Assembly: GCF_013393185.1 (NCBI RefSeq)
Contig: NZ_QJQX01000042.1
Location: 62,001 to 126,000 of the forward strand
Direction of reading: 5' to 3'
Length of the DNA: 64,000 nt
DNA from: Sphingobium lactosutens
Lineage (GTDB): Bacteria; Pseudomonadota; Alphaproteobacteria; Sphingomonadales; Sphingomonadaceae
Shown piece by piece: positions 1-8,902 of this stretch. The notes below the pieces were generated by a model. The model had not been told where the DNA came from, made no database searches, and saw only the letters and a list, made by a program, of their open reading frames with translations. The first letter of the stretch is position 1; every line of letters begins with the position of its first letter. A program made the translations under genes and the position numbers.

Positions 1-867
1 CATGGCGCCATGCACCTGGATCGAGGTGCGGGCAGCCTTGTCGGCGGCTTCCAGCGCGACCAGCTTGGCATGACTGATCCGCGCGCGGGACTGCACGTCG
101 CGATGGCCGATCTCGGCGGCGGCTGCTGCGACGACCGGCTTGGCGAACTCGATTGCGACCTGCGCGGAGGCGAGATGGTGCTTGACCGCCTGATAGCTGC
201 CGATGGGTTTGCCGAACTGCTGGCGTTCCTTGGCATAGTCAACCGCCAGATCGACGGCGCGCTGCGCAAGGCCAAGGCCCATGGCGGCGTTGAACAGGGC
301 GGCACGGTCCAGCGCCAAGTCCCAGTCCGCCTTACCCAGTGGAGTGGCGTTCTCCACATTCCACTCGATGGAGAAGAGGCGGCGGAACGGATCGATGCTG
401 GCTTGCGCCGTCAGCGTCACCTGATCGGGCGTGGCAAGATAGGCCTCGCCATCACGTTCCAGCAGGATCGCCGCCGCGCTGTCGGCGTTGGCGATATAGG
501 GATTGGCCGGATGCGCGATGGCTATGGTCGCCAGCGGATCGCTCAGCACCACATGATCGGGCGCCAGCGCGGCCAGCATGGGCGCGGCGACGCCCGCGCT
601 TTCGACCAGTGGTTCAGGCAGCGCAACATAGCCCGCTTCCTGCGTGATCAGGGCGAAGTCGGTTTCGGTCAGCCCAATGCCGCCCGCGCTTTCGGGCAGA
701 AGCACCAGTGTCAGGCCCGTCTCCACGATCGACGCCCAGCGGGCATCGTCACGCGCTGTCCCGGCTTCCATCATCCGGCGCCAATGATCGGGCGTGCAGC
801 TATCCGCGAACAGCGTGCGCGCCGTCTCCGCGAACATCAGCTGTTCTTCGTTCAGGGTGAAGTCCAT
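1..867 (-). CDS. acyl-CoA dehydrogenase, partial (3' end outside window)
   Basis: The reading frame starts at ATG 867-865 behind a strong GGGAGGGG ribosome site and runs off the left edge still open, so about 289 residues are visible. It begins MDFTLNEEQLMFAETAR and contains the family stretch YAKERQQFGKPIGSYQAVKH near residue 235 and VHGAMG at the edge, typical of the C-terminal helical domain of FAD acyl-CoA dehydrogenases. It lies 14 bases after another acyl-CoA dehydrogenase in the steroid-ring operon. Adjacent dissimilar pairs like this form heteromeric alpha2beta2 enzymes in steroid catabolism (FadE/ChsE type). Likely role: desaturation of a CoA thioester formed after ring C/D opening. 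The exact substrate is not readable from sequence. Confidence 0.88.
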   Translation of the reverse strand, partial: MDFTLNEEQLMFAETARTLFADSCTPDHWRRMMEAGTARDDARWASIVETGLTLVLLPESAGGIGLTETDFALITQEAGYVALPEPLVESAGVAAPMLAALAPDHVVLSDPLATIAIAHPANPYIANADSAAAILLERDGEAYLATPDQVTLTAQASIDPFRRLFSIEWNVENATPLGKADWDLALDRAALFNAAMGLGLAQRAVDLAVDYAKERQQFGKPIGSYQAVKHHLASAQVAIEFAKPVVAAAAAEIGHRDVQSRARISHAKLVALEAADKAARTSIQVHGAM

Positions 868-881
868 GTCCGCCCCTCCCT

Positions 882-2027
882 TCAGCGCGGCAGGCCGAGC
901 ATGCGCTCGGCAATGATGTTGCGCTGGATCTCGTTCGACCCGGCATAAATGGGACCGGCGAGCGAGAAGATATAATCGTCCAGCCAGTCGTGCCCGCCCG
1001 GCGGCGGGATCAGCTCCGCCTCCGTCCCAAGGATCGAAAGCGCGGTCTGGTGCAGGTGGATGTCCATTTCCGACCAGAAAATCTTGTTGGTGCTGGCTTC
1101 GGGGCCGATCCTCGCGCCCGCCATCAGCCGCGAGGCGGTCTGGTAGATAGACAGCGCATAGGCCTCTGCATTCATATGGGCGCGGATGACGTCGGCCTCC
1201 AGCATGGGGTCGGCGGTTTCACGGCGTGTCTGCCACAGGTCCGCGAGCTTCGCCGCCGCGACCTGATAGCGGGCCGGGGAGCGCAACATCAGCCCGCGCT
1301 CGAACCCCGCCGTCGCCATGCAGATATGCCAGCCCTGCCCCTCGTCACCCAGACGGTTGAAGGCGGGTACCCGCACATCTTCCAGAAAAATCTCGGCGAA
1401 ACCGACATGACCGTTGATCTTGCGGATCGGGTTGACCGTCACGCCCGGCGCAGTCAGCGGGAAGAATATGAGGCTCATCCCCTTATGCCGTTCCGTTCCC
1501 GGCGTGCGGAACAGGCCGAAGGCCCAGTCCGCGAACACCGCCCGGCTCGACCAGATTTTATGGCCGTTGAGGATATAGTCGTCCCCATCCGCCGCGCAGG
1601 TCGCCCGCACCCCGGCAAGGTCGGACCCTGCCTGCGGTTCGGACCATGCCTGCGCCCAGATTTCCTCGCCGCTCGCCATCGGCGGCAGGAAGCGCTGCTT
1701 CTGCTCATGGCTGCCGAACTCGATCAGCGTCGGTCCCAGCAGGAAGATGCCGTTCTGGCCCACACGCCCCGGCGCGCCAGCGCGCGCATATTCCTCCTCG
1801 AAGATCAGCCACTGGATGAGGTCCAGCCCACGGCCGCCATATTCTTTGGGCCATGTCACCATGCCCCAGTCGCCGGACTGGAGCGTCTTTTCCCATGCCC
1901 GATGCGCCTCGAACCCTTCGCGGGTCGCGTCATAATGCTCCAGCGGTTGGGCAGGCACATGGGCTTCCAGCCATGCGCGCACTTCCTCCCGGAACGCCTG
2001 CTGCTGCGGAGTGTAGGTCAGGTCCAT
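882..2027 (-). CDS. acyl-CoA dehydrogenase, likely partner of the neighbouring one
   Basis: 381 residues, full length for the family, with N-terminal helical domain (MDLTYTPQQQAFREEVRAWL), the FAD/substrate region WSEPQAGSDLAG (near residue 132) and a C-terminal YAGSNEIQRNIIAERMLGLP. The position that is Glu in medium-chain enzymes (EGT motif) is Ala here, so the catalytic base must come from another helix, or from the partner subunit as known for heteromeric steroid dehydrogenases. The start overlaps the upstream enoyl-CoA hydratase stop by one base (TGATG). It probably acts with the next gene on a steroid-derived CoA ester. Confidence 0.9.
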   Translation of the reverse strand: MDLTYTPQQQAFREEVRAWLEAHVPAQPLEHYDATREGFEAHRAWEKTLQSGDWGMVTWPKEYGGRGLDLIQWLIFEEEYARAGAPGRVGQNGIFLLGPTLIEFGSHEQKQRFLPPMASGEEIWAQAWSEPQAGSDLAGVRATCAADGDDYILNGHKIWSSRAVFADWAFGLFRTPGTERHKGMSLIFFPLTAPGVTVNPIRKINGHVGFAEIFLEDVRVPAFNRLGDEGQGWHICMATAGFERGLMLRSPARYQVAAAKLADLWQTRRETADPMLEADVIRAHMNAEAYALSIYQTASRLMAGARIGPEASTNKIFWSEMDIHLHQTALSILGTEAELIPPPGGHDWLDDYIFSLAGPIYAGSNEIQRNIIAERMLGLPR

Positions 2028-2776
2028 CAGAACTTGGCCGCCTTGCCGGTTTCCACAAAGGCGTCGCGCGCCTTCTGGCTGTCCTCATGCATGTACATTT
2101 CGAGGGTGAAGCCCTGTTCCCAGCGGTAGCCGCGATCGACGTCGCGGGCTTCGAGGCCGTTCAGCGCTTCCTTGGCGATCACCAGCGCCTTGCGGGATTT
2201 CGACGCGATCAGCGCGGCGAAAGCACGGGCTTCGGTTTCGAGGTCGGCGCGGGGCACGACCTTCTCAACCGCGCCGAGGCGATAGGCTTCCTGCGCCGGG
2301 ATAGTGCCGCCGGTGAAGAAGGCTGCGCGGACCTTATGCAGCGGCAGCATGCGCGACATGTGGCTCGCCCCGCCCATCGCGCCGCGATCGATCTCCGGCA
2401 GCGAGAAGAAGGCGTCGTCGGCTGCGATGATCGTGTCGGACGCGCCGCAAATGCCGATGCCGCCGCCGATCACGAACTTGTGCACCGCGACCACGACCGG
2501 GATTTCGGCTTCATGGATCGCCTTGAAGGTCAGGTAGTTGCCGCGATTGAGGGTGGGGATGCGTTCGGGATGGGCCTGCATCTCCTTGATGTCGACGCCG
2601 CCGCAAAAGCCGCGCCCTTCGGCCCGGATCAGGATGCAGTGGACGTCCTCGTTGCGCGCCGCATCGGTGATGATCTTCGGCAGGCTGTTCCAGGTCTCGC
2701 TGTCGAAAGCGTTGACCGGCGCATGATCGAAGACGATTTCCGCGACGCGCTCTTTGATGGTGCATGTAATCGGCAT
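2027..2776 (-). CDS. echA20: EchA20-like steroid ring-opening enoyl-CoA hydratase family protein
   Basis: 249 residues of the crotonase superfamily. The N-terminus MPITCTIKERVAEIVFDHAP and the block AEGRGFCGGVDIKEMQ closely recall mycobacterial EchA20, which hydrolytically opens the remaining ring of the HIP-derived CoA thioester (5-OH-HIC-CoA step). The oxyanion-hole segment GGGIGICGASD is intact. A GGAGAGA ribosome site precedes ATG 2776. It sits between ipdC and the acyl-CoA dehydrogenases, the same functional set as in actinobacterial HIP clusters. Seen: fold motifs and neighbours. Inferred: substrate. Confidence 0.85.
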   Translation of the reverse strand: MPITCTIKERVAEIVFDHAPVNAFDSETWNSLPKIITDAARNEDVHCILIRAEGRGFCGGVDIKEMQAHPERIPTLNRGNYLTFKAIHEAEIPVVVAVHKFVIGGGIGICGASDTIIAADDAFFSLPEIDRGAMGGASHMSRMLPLHKVRAAFFTGGTIPAQEAYRLGAVEKVVPRADLETEARAFAALIASKSRKALVIAKEALNGLEARDVDRGYRWEQGFTLEMYMHEDSQKARDAFVETGKAAKF

Positions 2777-2788
2777 CTCTATCTCTCC

Positions 2789-3877
2789 TCAGACCACCGG
2801 AGCGGTTTCGCGGCCCAGCGCTGCAAGTACGGCCAAACGCTCGTGCGCCTCGTTCACAATGCGGTCGACCAGCTCTTGGCAGCTTGGAATTTCGCTGATG
2901 CGCCCGCCGACCACGCCGGTCGCCATCACGCCATGCTCGATGTCGCCATCGACCACCGCCTTCTGGATCAACATCGGCATGGTCGCGGCCATCATGGCCT
3001 GCTTCAAGGGCATCGCGCCATGCGCCGTCATGCCCCGCGCCGATTGGATGAGGTTCAGCCAGCTTGCGCCGCTCTGCTTCTTCATCGTTCTGCTGGCTTC
3101 GATGGCGCGGAGCCACATGCCCAGTTTGCCGGATTTTTCGATCCGCTCCATCAGCCGGGTAGCGATCATCCGCTGGGGAATGCCGTCCAGCTTGGTGGTG
3201 ACGATGATGCGGTCGGTCCCGGCCTTCAGATATTCCGCTTTGGCGCTGTTGGGCACCGGGCTTTCCTGGGTCAGCAGGAAGCGCGTGCCCATGGCGATGC
3301 CCACGGCGCCATAGGCCAGCGCTGCCGCCAGCCCCCGCCCGTCGGCAAAGCCGCCGCTGGCGATTACCGGCACCTTCACCGCGTCCAGTACCTGCGGCAG
3401 CAGCACGGTGGTCGGCACTGATCCGGTATGGCCGCCGCCTTCGCCGCCCTGCACATTGACCATGTCGACGCCCAGCTCGACCATTTTCTGCGCATGCTTG
3501 ACCGCGCCCACGGTCGGCACGCAGAGGATGCCCGCATCCTTGAAGCGCGCGATCATCTTGGCGTTCGGCCCACGCCCGAAGCTGACCGCGCGGACCTGAT
3601 CCTTGTTGGCGAGGATCAGCTCGACAATCTGGTCGGCGCCGGGCTGGAACATATGGAAATTGACGCCGAAGGGCCGATCGGTCCCGCGCCGCACCGTCAG
3701 CATCTTCTCGCGCGCCTCATCGGGCGTCATCACCGCCGCGCCAAGGAAACCAAAGGCCCCAGCGTTGGAACTGCCGATGACGAGCGACGGCTCCGCCACC
3801 CATCCCATGGCGGTCTGGATGATCGGCCAGCGGCAACCCAGCCGCTCGGTCATGACGGTGTGCAGCGGGTCGCCCAT
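2789..3877 (-). CDS. ipdC: IpdC-like FMN-dependent oxidoreductase (nitronate monooxygenase family)
   Basis: 362 residues of the 2-nitropropane dioxygenase/nitronate monooxygenase TIM-barrel family. Visible features are the N-terminal PIIQTAMGWVAEPSL, the mid-barrel VQGGEGGGHTGS and the phosphate-binding ASGGFADGRGLAAALAYGA near residue 220. In actinobacteria the homologue IpdC acts on the HIP-derived steroid CoA intermediate in ring C/D degradation. Here it lies between two crotonase-family genes and shares one base with the upstream stop (TGATG), which supports that role rather than nitronate detoxification. Confidence 0.85.
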   Translation of the reverse strand: MGDPLHTVMTERLGCRWPIIQTAMGWVAEPSLVIGSSNAGAFGFLGAAVMTPDEAREKMLTVRRGTDRPFGVNFHMFQPGADQIVELILANKDQVRAVSFGRGPNAKMIARFKDAGILCVPTVGAVKHAQKMVELGVDMVNVQGGEGGGHTGSVPTTVLLPQVLDAVKVPVIASGGFADGRGLAAALAYGAVGIAMGTRFLLTQESPVPNSAKAEYLKAGTDRIIVTTKLDGIPQRMIATRLMERIEKSGKLGMWLRAIEASRTMKKQSGASWLNLIQSARGMTAHGAMPLKQAMMAATMPMLIQKAVVDGDIEHGVMATGVVGGRISEIPSCQELVDRIVNEAHERLAVLAALGRETAPVV

Positions 3878-4785
3878 CAGCCTTCGCCTGCTTCTTTCTT
3901 GTTAGCGGCCGCCATCGCCTTGCCGTCGAGACCACCGATCGAATTGCCCATCGTCAGGTCGTTCTGCGCGTGAGCGAAATGGTGCATATGATATTGGGCC
4001 TCAATCGCGTTGCGCTTGCCCATCAACTCCTCGACATGATTGATTGCCTGTTTGGTCAACCAGTTGCCAAGGCGCGGCTGCGCCACCAGCTTGGCCGCCA
4101 TCGCTGCCACCGTCTCGCGTAGAGCCTCGCGCGACACGATCTTGTTCACCATGCCGAACTGCTCGGCGCGCTGGGCGCTCATGCGCTCGCCCAGCAGCAG
4201 GAACTCCTTGGCGACGCGCGGCGGCAACTCATAGGCGTGGGCGAAATATTCGACGCCCGGAATGCCCATGCGGTTGACGGGATCCTGGAAGAAAGCATCG
4301 TCGCTCGCCACGATCAGGTCGCACACCCAGGCGAGCATCAGCCCACCCGCGACGCACGCCCCCTGCACCATGGCGATGGTCGGCTTGGCGACATCGCGCC
4401 AACGCCGGCACATACCGACATATTGCTCCTTCTCCCGCGTATAGAGCAGTTCCGCTGCCGGCTTGTTGACATGGGGCGGCACCATCAGCCGGTTGTCGAA
4501 AGCCTTGTGCAGATCGCGCCCCGGCGTGCCGATGTCATGCCCGGCGGAGAAATGCTTGCCGTTCCCACCCAGCACGATGCAGCGGACGTCGTCGTCGTTC
4601 GTCGCGGCCATGAAGGCGTCGTCCAGCGCATAGGTCATCTGTCCGTTCTGGGCATTGTTGAAGCCCGGACGGTTCAGCATGATCCATGCGACATGGTCGA
4701 TCACATCATAAGTGACGGGCTCCTCGGTCTCATAAACGATGTCGACCTTTTGCGGTTCGACCAGGTGATCGGCTTCGTTCATCAT
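3877..4785 (-). CDS. enoyl-CoA hydratase/isomerase family protein of the HIP operon
   Basis: 302 residues, longer than the usual 250-260 of crotonases because of about 30 extra N-terminal residues and an insert near residue 105 (DLHKAFDNRLMVPPHVNKP). Crotonase features are clear: HFSAGHDIG for the CoA/oxyanion site and GACVAGGLMLAWVCDL. Two ATG codons (4785, 4782) follow AGGAGG; the second has the better spacing. The gene overlaps ipdB by four bases (ATGA) and ipdC by one. Likely role: hydration or isomerisation of an unsaturated CoA ester downstream of EchA20/IpdAB. I cannot assign it to a named steroid hydratase. Confidence 0.82.
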   Translation of the reverse strand: MMNEADHLVEPQKVDIVYETEEPVTYDVIDHVAWIMLNRPGFNNAQNGQMTYALDDAFMAATNDDDVRCIVLGGNGKHFSAGHDIGTPGRDLHKAFDNRLMVPPHVNKPAAELLYTREKEQYVGMCRRWRDVAKPTIAMVQGACVAGGLMLAWVCDLIVASDDAFFQDPVNRMGIPGVEYFAHAYELPPRVAKEFLLLGERMSAQRAEQFGMVNKIVSREALRETVAAMAAKLVAQPRLGNWLTKQAINHVEELMGKRNAIEAQYHMHHFAHAQNDLTMGNSIGGLDGKAMAAANKKEAGEG

Positions 4786-5585
4786 CCCCTCCTTGCAGGT
4801 GGATTGTCCTTGATGACGGATGCGCGGATGTTGTGCGGGTCGAGGCTGGCGATGATCTCCAGCGCCTGCGCGCCGGGCAGCGGCGTTTCGGTAAGCTCGC
4901 CCTTCTCCAGCCGGAAACCGGTCGCTTCCTGCACCTCTTCGAAGGTCACGCCGGGATGCAGGGACACGACGCGGATGGCATTATCCGTGCCGCCAAAGTC
5001 CATGACGCACAGATTGGTGACGATCATCCGCAGATCGACATCCGAATAATTGCCGCCGGGAACCCGCTTCGCCGGATTATAGCCCACGCCCGACACCATA
5101 TCGACTTCGCCGCTTACGAAAGTCCGCGCCGTGTGCATCGGGAAGAAAAAGCTGTTGGCGTGGTAGATGGTGTTGCCCGGAAAACCGCGCACGCCCAGCA
5201 TCTGCGTCTTGGGCTTGTCATAGGTGCCGCCCAGATAGCTCAAATTGATCTGGCCGAAACGGTCGAGCTGGGTCGGCGTCACCATCGCATGGCGCCGCCC
5301 GGTCCACACCGCGCTGTCGAAGAAGCGCGAGAAGGGCAGGTAGCCCGAAGCCTTGCGCTCGTCATAGCCGCGAGGGCCAATGGGGACCGGCTGCTCGACC
5401 AGATAAGCTTCGCCATCGGTCATCATCAGTTCCGGGCTGTGGGTCAGCTTGGCGAGGCTCGCGGCCAGGCGCGGCACGGGGCCGACGCCGGTGGCGATGA
5501 TCTCGCCATTGGCGCGGAATGCTTCGGAACAGGCGAAAATGCAGAGTTCTGCCAGAGTCACCTCAGTCATTGTAACGTCAGTCAT
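4782..5585 (-). CDS. ipdB: IpdB-like steroid COCHEA-CoA hydrolase beta subunit
   Basis: 267 residues of the class I CoA-transferase beta family. The segment LMMTDGEAYLVEQP near residue 54, the VRGFPGNTIYHANS block and VVSLHPGVTFEEVQEATGF near the C-terminus match IpdB, partner of IpdA. IpdAB is known to hydrolyse the last carbocyclic ring (COCHEA-CoA) in steroid degradation rather than to transfer CoA. The start overlaps the ipdA stop by one base. An alternative start at the second Met (5570) would remove the overlap. Confidence 0.93.
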   Translation of the reverse strand: MTDVTMTEVTLAELCIFACSEAFRANGEIIATGVGPVPRLAASLAKLTHSPELMMTDGEAYLVEQPVPIGPRGYDERKASGYLPFSRFFDSAVWTGRRHAMVTPTQLDRFGQINLSYLGGTYDKPKTQMLGVRGFPGNTIYHANSFFFPMHTARTFVSGEVDMVSGVGYNPAKRVPGGNYSDVDLRMIVTNLCVMDFGGTDNAIRVVSLHPGVTFEEVQEATGFRLEKGELTETPLPGAQALEIIASLDPHNIRASVIKDNPPARRG

Positions 5586-6475
5586 CAGAATATCGGGAGC
5601 GGGAGAGCCGCCACCGCCTCCTTTCCGCCAATGCTTTCCAGATAGGCTTGCTCGGTCGTGCCGACGAAGCGGTCGGCCACCGCCGCCCAGTCGCCAGGCT
5701 CGCGCGCGGCGTCGGCATAGGCCTTGAACGCCTTCATGTCCCAGCCATAAGCCGGGGGCATGGAGCTGGGATGCGCGCCGCAGGGCATATGGACCACGCC
5801 GCTCACGAAGCAGCGCTCGAACAGATTGAGCTGCGCGTCGTCGGGGTAATGATCCTCGATGCGGTCGACCAGTTCCTCACAGGACACATAGGTCTTGGCC
5901 GCCGCCTTGGCGAACCATTCGTCATAATAGCTGTCGGCGCCGAACAGATGGACATTGCCGCGCCAGTCGCTGCGATTGACATGGATCAGCGCCGCGTCGA
6001 GCTTGAGCGCGGGCATGGCAACCAGCGTTTCGCCGTCCGCATAGGGAGATTGCACGGTCTTGAGGCCGCCCAGTTCCGCCAGATCGGTACCCAACCCCAC
6101 GCGGGTCGGCAGGAAGGGCAGACCGAATGCGGCAGCCTTCAGACCCCACTGGAACATTCCTTCGTCCAGTTCCAGTACCTCGATTGCGCCCGCTTCCCGC
6201 GCCTTGCGGAACCAGGGCTCCAGCGGAATGGTGTCGAGAGAAACGAACGCGAAGACCAGTTTCTTCACCTTGCCTGCTGCACACAGCATTCCGACATCGG
6301 CACCGCCATAGGCAACCACGGTCAAATCCTTGAGGTCCGACCGCAGGATCGCGCGGATCAATGCCATGGGTTTGCGGCGCGGCCCCCAGCCGCCAATGCC
6401 GATCGTCATGCCATCGGACAATTGCCCGACCACATCTTCCATGGTCATGCGTTTATCGAGCATAGTTTCAGTCAT
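5585..6475 (-). CDS. ipdA: IpdA-like steroid COCHEA-CoA hydrolase alpha subunit
   Basis: 296 residues of the class I CoA-transferase alpha family. The region MTIGIGGWGPRRKPMALIRA (residues 23-42) is the characteristic IpdA N-terminus, followed by TVVAYGGADVGMLCAAGKVKK. LDEGMFQWG places a Glu at residue 105, the position I recall as catalytic in mycobacterial IpdA. The gene overlaps hsaC by eight bases and is followed immediately by ipdB, the normal subunit order. It marks the locus as a steroid (hexahydroindanone) degradation cluster rather than a biphenyl cluster. Confidence 0.94.
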   Translation of the reverse strand: MTETMLDKRMTMEDVVGQLSDGMTIGIGGWGPRRKPMALIRAILRSDLKDLTVVAYGGADVGMLCAAGKVKKLVFAFVSLDTIPLEPWFRKAREAGAIEVLELDEGMFQWGLKAAAFGLPFLPTRVGLGTDLAELGGLKTVQSPYADGETLVAMPALKLDAALIHVNRSDWRGNVHLFGADSYYDEWFAKAAAKTYVSCEELVDRIEDHYPDDAQLNLFERCFVSGVVHMPCGAHPSSMPPAYGWDMKAFKAYADAAREPGDWAAVADRFVGTTEQAYLESIGGKEAVAALPLPIF

Positions 6476-7385
6476 CCTTTTCGTGAGCCCATTTGTGGCC
6501 CCAATCGCTCACCGCCATGCTGGTCGTGGGAACCCAGGTCGCGGGATCGATGACCAGGCCGTTCCAGCCATATTCAATGTCGAAGCCGCTGGGCGTCTGC
6601 ATGTAGAAGCTCGTCATCTTGTCGTTGACGTGCCGCCCCAATGTTGCCGATAATGGAACCTTGCCTTTGCTTTTAAGCACGCGGTCATAGGCGCGGCCGA
6701 CATCTTCCAGCGCGGCGACTTCCAGCATCATGTGAACAGCGCCATTTGGGTTTTCAGGCATCTGTCCCAGCGCCAGACTGTGATGACGTCCGTTGCAATG
6801 CAGGAAGGCGAAACCAACGCCCGCATCGTCCGGTCCACCCCCCATCAGAAAGAAGCGGCCCAGATCAGTGTCGCCGAAGCCCAGCACATCCTTGTAGAAT
6901 GTGTGTGCCTCATCGAAATTGGGTGCCGTCAGGACGACATGGCCCAATCCCATGTCGCCATTGTCCCCCGTGATGAATCGGCTTACGCCTGCCGGCGATA
7001 TGAAGGGCGTGTAATCGACGAACCGACCGTAGAAGATTTCCATCGCGTTGCCGGCCGGGTCCGACGATCGCGCCAGTTCATAGACCTTGCGCGCCCTCGC
7101 TTCCATGACATCGGCGCGCTCGACGGGACGCCCCGCCGCTTCCAGACGGGCCAGGACCGATGCGAAATCTTCGCGAGTCGAACATTCCCATCCGGGTGCG
7201 ACAAATGCGTTTCGCTCGCCCTTCTGCACCCAAAGGCGAAATGGCCGGTCGTCCATGCGGAACAGGGCGACATCTTCACGATCCGATTGTGCGGGCATCA
7301 GCCCGACGATGTTGCATGCGAAATCGCGCCAGGCGGACAGATCGTGCGCCTCGATAATCACATAGCCTAGCGATTTTACTGCCAT
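6468..7385 (-). CDS. hsaC: HsaC/TesB-like 3,4-dihydroxy-9,10-secosteroid extradiol dioxygenase
   Basis: 305 residues when started at ATG 7385 behind GAGGC; an upstream ATG at 7424 would add 13 residues unlike the family. Two vicinal-oxygen-chelate domains are visible. The Fe(II) ligands appear as His149 (GLGHVVL), His202 (GRHHSLAL) and Glu271 (GFDIEYGWNG). This enzyme cleaves the aromatised ring A of 3,4-DHSA. It is the first gene of the leftward operon and faces hsaA across a shared promoter region, separating the dioxygenase from hsaA/hsaD, which usually neighbour it. Confidence 0.93.
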   Translation of the reverse strand: MAVKSLGYVIIEAHDLSAWRDFACNIVGLMPAQSDREDVALFRMDDRPFRLWVQKGERNAFVAPGWECSTREDFASVLARLEAAGRPVERADVMEARARKVYELARSSDPAGNAMEIFYGRFVDYTPFISPAGVSRFITGDNGDMGLGHVVLTAPNFDEAHTFYKDVLGFGDTDLGRFFLMGGGPDDAGVGFAFLHCNGRHHSLALGQMPENPNGAVHMMLEVAALEDVGRAYDRVLKSKGKVPLSATLGRHVNDKMTSFYMQTPSGFDIEYGWNGLVIDPATWVPTTSMAVSDWGHKWAHEKDD

Positions 7386-7670
7386 TTCGCTGCCTCGCCC
7401 TATCCGTTGTTCCGTCATCGCCATCTTATCTTGCGCTATAAAACTGGCAAATTAACTACGCAAAACATGCTGATGCGTGATAATTATCCGGCAAATGCCG
7501 CGATCATATCATCTTTGCCTTCCGATAAAATGGCAATTCGTTCGTGAATCGCCTATATGCATCGCGCAAAATGTGCAAGTCCTGTTCTTCTTGACGTTTT
7601 GCGTAATGAAGATTTATATAAGCTACGCATATGGCCGATATGGCTATTGAAGCTTTGAATGGAGACGATG
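7386..7670. promoter_or_regulatory. divergent hsaC/hsaA promoter region with TACGCA boxes
   Basis: An AT-rich 285-base spacer. Rightward there is a good sigma70-like promoter, TTGACG at 7591-7596 and TATATA at 7615-7620 (18-base spacer). Leftward, TTGCGT (complement of 7458-7463) and TATAGC (complement of 7435-7440) are spaced by 17. Boxes of the window-wide motif lie on these elements: TACGCAAAA 7457-7465 over the leftward -35, TTTTGCGTA 7597-7605 inside the rightward spacer and TACGCATAT 7624-7632 just after the -10. This arrangement suits a repressor acting on both operons. No gene is seen here. Confidence 0.6.
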
Positions 7671-8891
7671 ATGACAGGAGCGATGGCGAGTCCAATGTCG
7701 GAAGCTGTGGAGGCGCCGGTGCCATCCCCCGGCAGCATCATCGAACGCGCTCGGGCCATGATCCCGGTCTTGCGCGAACGGTCGCGAGCCTGCACGCTCG
7801 GCCACGACGTGCCTGTCGAAACCGTCGCGGAAATGAAGGCGGCCGGTTTCTTCCGCGTCCTCCAGCCCCGGCGCTGGGGTGGCTATGAGATGCACCCCAA
7901 TGTCTTTTTCGAGATTCAGAAGGCGCTGGCCGAAGGCTGCATGTCGACCGGCTGGATCTATGGCGTGCTGGGGTGCCATCCTTATGAACTGGCGCTGTTC
8001 CATGACGAGGCGCAGAAGGACGTCTGGGCCGACGATGCCGACATGCTGGTGTCTTCGACCTATCAGCCGGTCGGCAAGGTGGAAAAGGCCGATGGCGGTT
8101 TTTACCTGTCTGGGCGCTGGGGCTTTTCCTCCGGTTCGAGCCATTGCGGCTGGGTCTTGCTGGGTGCGATCAATTTCGACACCGATGGCGGGGCGCCGGA
8201 CATGCGCACCTTCCTGCTGCCGCGTTCCGACTATCGGGTGATCGAAGGGACATGGGACACGTTCGGGCTTCAGGGTACCGGCAGTTTCGACATATTGGTC
8301 GAGCGTGTCTTCGTGCCCGAATATCGCACCCATCGCGCTGCCGATGGTTTCGCCTGCTCCAATCCCGGCCAGAAGGAAAATGACTCTCCCCTCTACCGCC
8401 TGCCCTGGGCGCAGCTTTTTACCCGCTCGGTGTCCACCGCGGCCTTTGGCGGCGCGCGCGCCGCGATTCGGGCCGCGATCGAGATCATGCAGAATCGCGT
8501 CTCGACCAACACCGGCAAGGCGTCGAAAGCCGACCCGAATCTGCACGCCGCCATTGCCCGCGCGATCGCGGAAACCGACGAAATGGAGCTGGCCCATCGC
8601 GCGACCTTCAACGAACTGATGGACTATGCCGAACGGGACGAAGCAATTCCCATGGAGCGTCGCGCCCTGTTCGCATACCAGTCGGCCAGCGTGGTGCGTC
8701 GCATGGCAGATCTGGCCGACGATATGGTGAAACTGCTCGGCGGACGGGCCATCTATATGTCTAGCCCGATCCTCCAGCCGTGGCTCGACCTGCACGCCGC
8801 CCGCGCGCATGTCGCCAATGATCCGGCGAACCGCACCAGTGATGTGATCGGCACCATGCAGGGCGAACCGCCCGCCTTCACTTTCATTTGA
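7671..8891 (+). CDS. hsaA: HsaA-like 3-HSA 4-hydroxylase, oxygenase component
   Basis: About 406 residues of the acyl-CoA-dehydrogenase-like flavin monooxygenase family. Family landmarks include EMKAAGFFRVLQPRRWGG, GCMSTGWIYGVLGCHPYELALF, WGFSSGSSHCGWVLLGA and the C-terminal KLLGGRAIYMSSPILQPWLD. With the reductase HsaB it hydroxylates 3-HSA (aromatic secosteroid) before ring cleavage. Several ATGs cluster here (7659, 7668, 7671, 7683); 7671 has the best distance from GGAG. First gene of the rightward operon. Confidence 0.93.
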   Translation: MTGAMASPMSEAVEAPVPSPGSIIERARAMIPVLRERSRACTLGHDVPVETVAEMKAAGFFRVLQPRRWGGYEMHPNVFFEIQKALAEGCMSTGWIYGVLGCHPYELALFHDEAQKDVWADDADMLVSSTYQPVGKVEKADGGFYLSGRWGFSSGSSHCGWVLLGAINFDTDGGAPDMRTFLLPRSDYRVIEGTWDTFGLQGTGSFDILVERVFVPEYRTHRAADGFACSNPGQKENDSPLYRLPWAQLFTRSVSTAAFGGARAAIRAAIEIMQNRVSTNTGKASKADPNLHAAIARAIAETDEMELAHRATFNELMDYAERDEAIPMERRALFAYQSASVVRRMADLADDMVKLLGGRAIYMSSPILQPWLDLHAARAHVANDPANRTSDVIGTMQGEPPAFTFI

Positions 8892-8902
8892 GAGGAGCCG
8901 TC

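Noticed and set aside
10..3973. Long plus-strand frames opposite the acyl-CoA dehydrogenase, EchA20 and IpdC genes (for example 990-2129 and 1853-3421)
   Set aside because: Their translations are Arg/His/Asp-rich with no family motif and lie exactly opposite clearly homologous genes; high GC keeps antisense frames open.
7504..7795. Short minus-strand frames in the hsaC-hsaA gap
   Set aside because: No ribosome site or homology, and they cover the promoter elements; treated as regulatory DNA.
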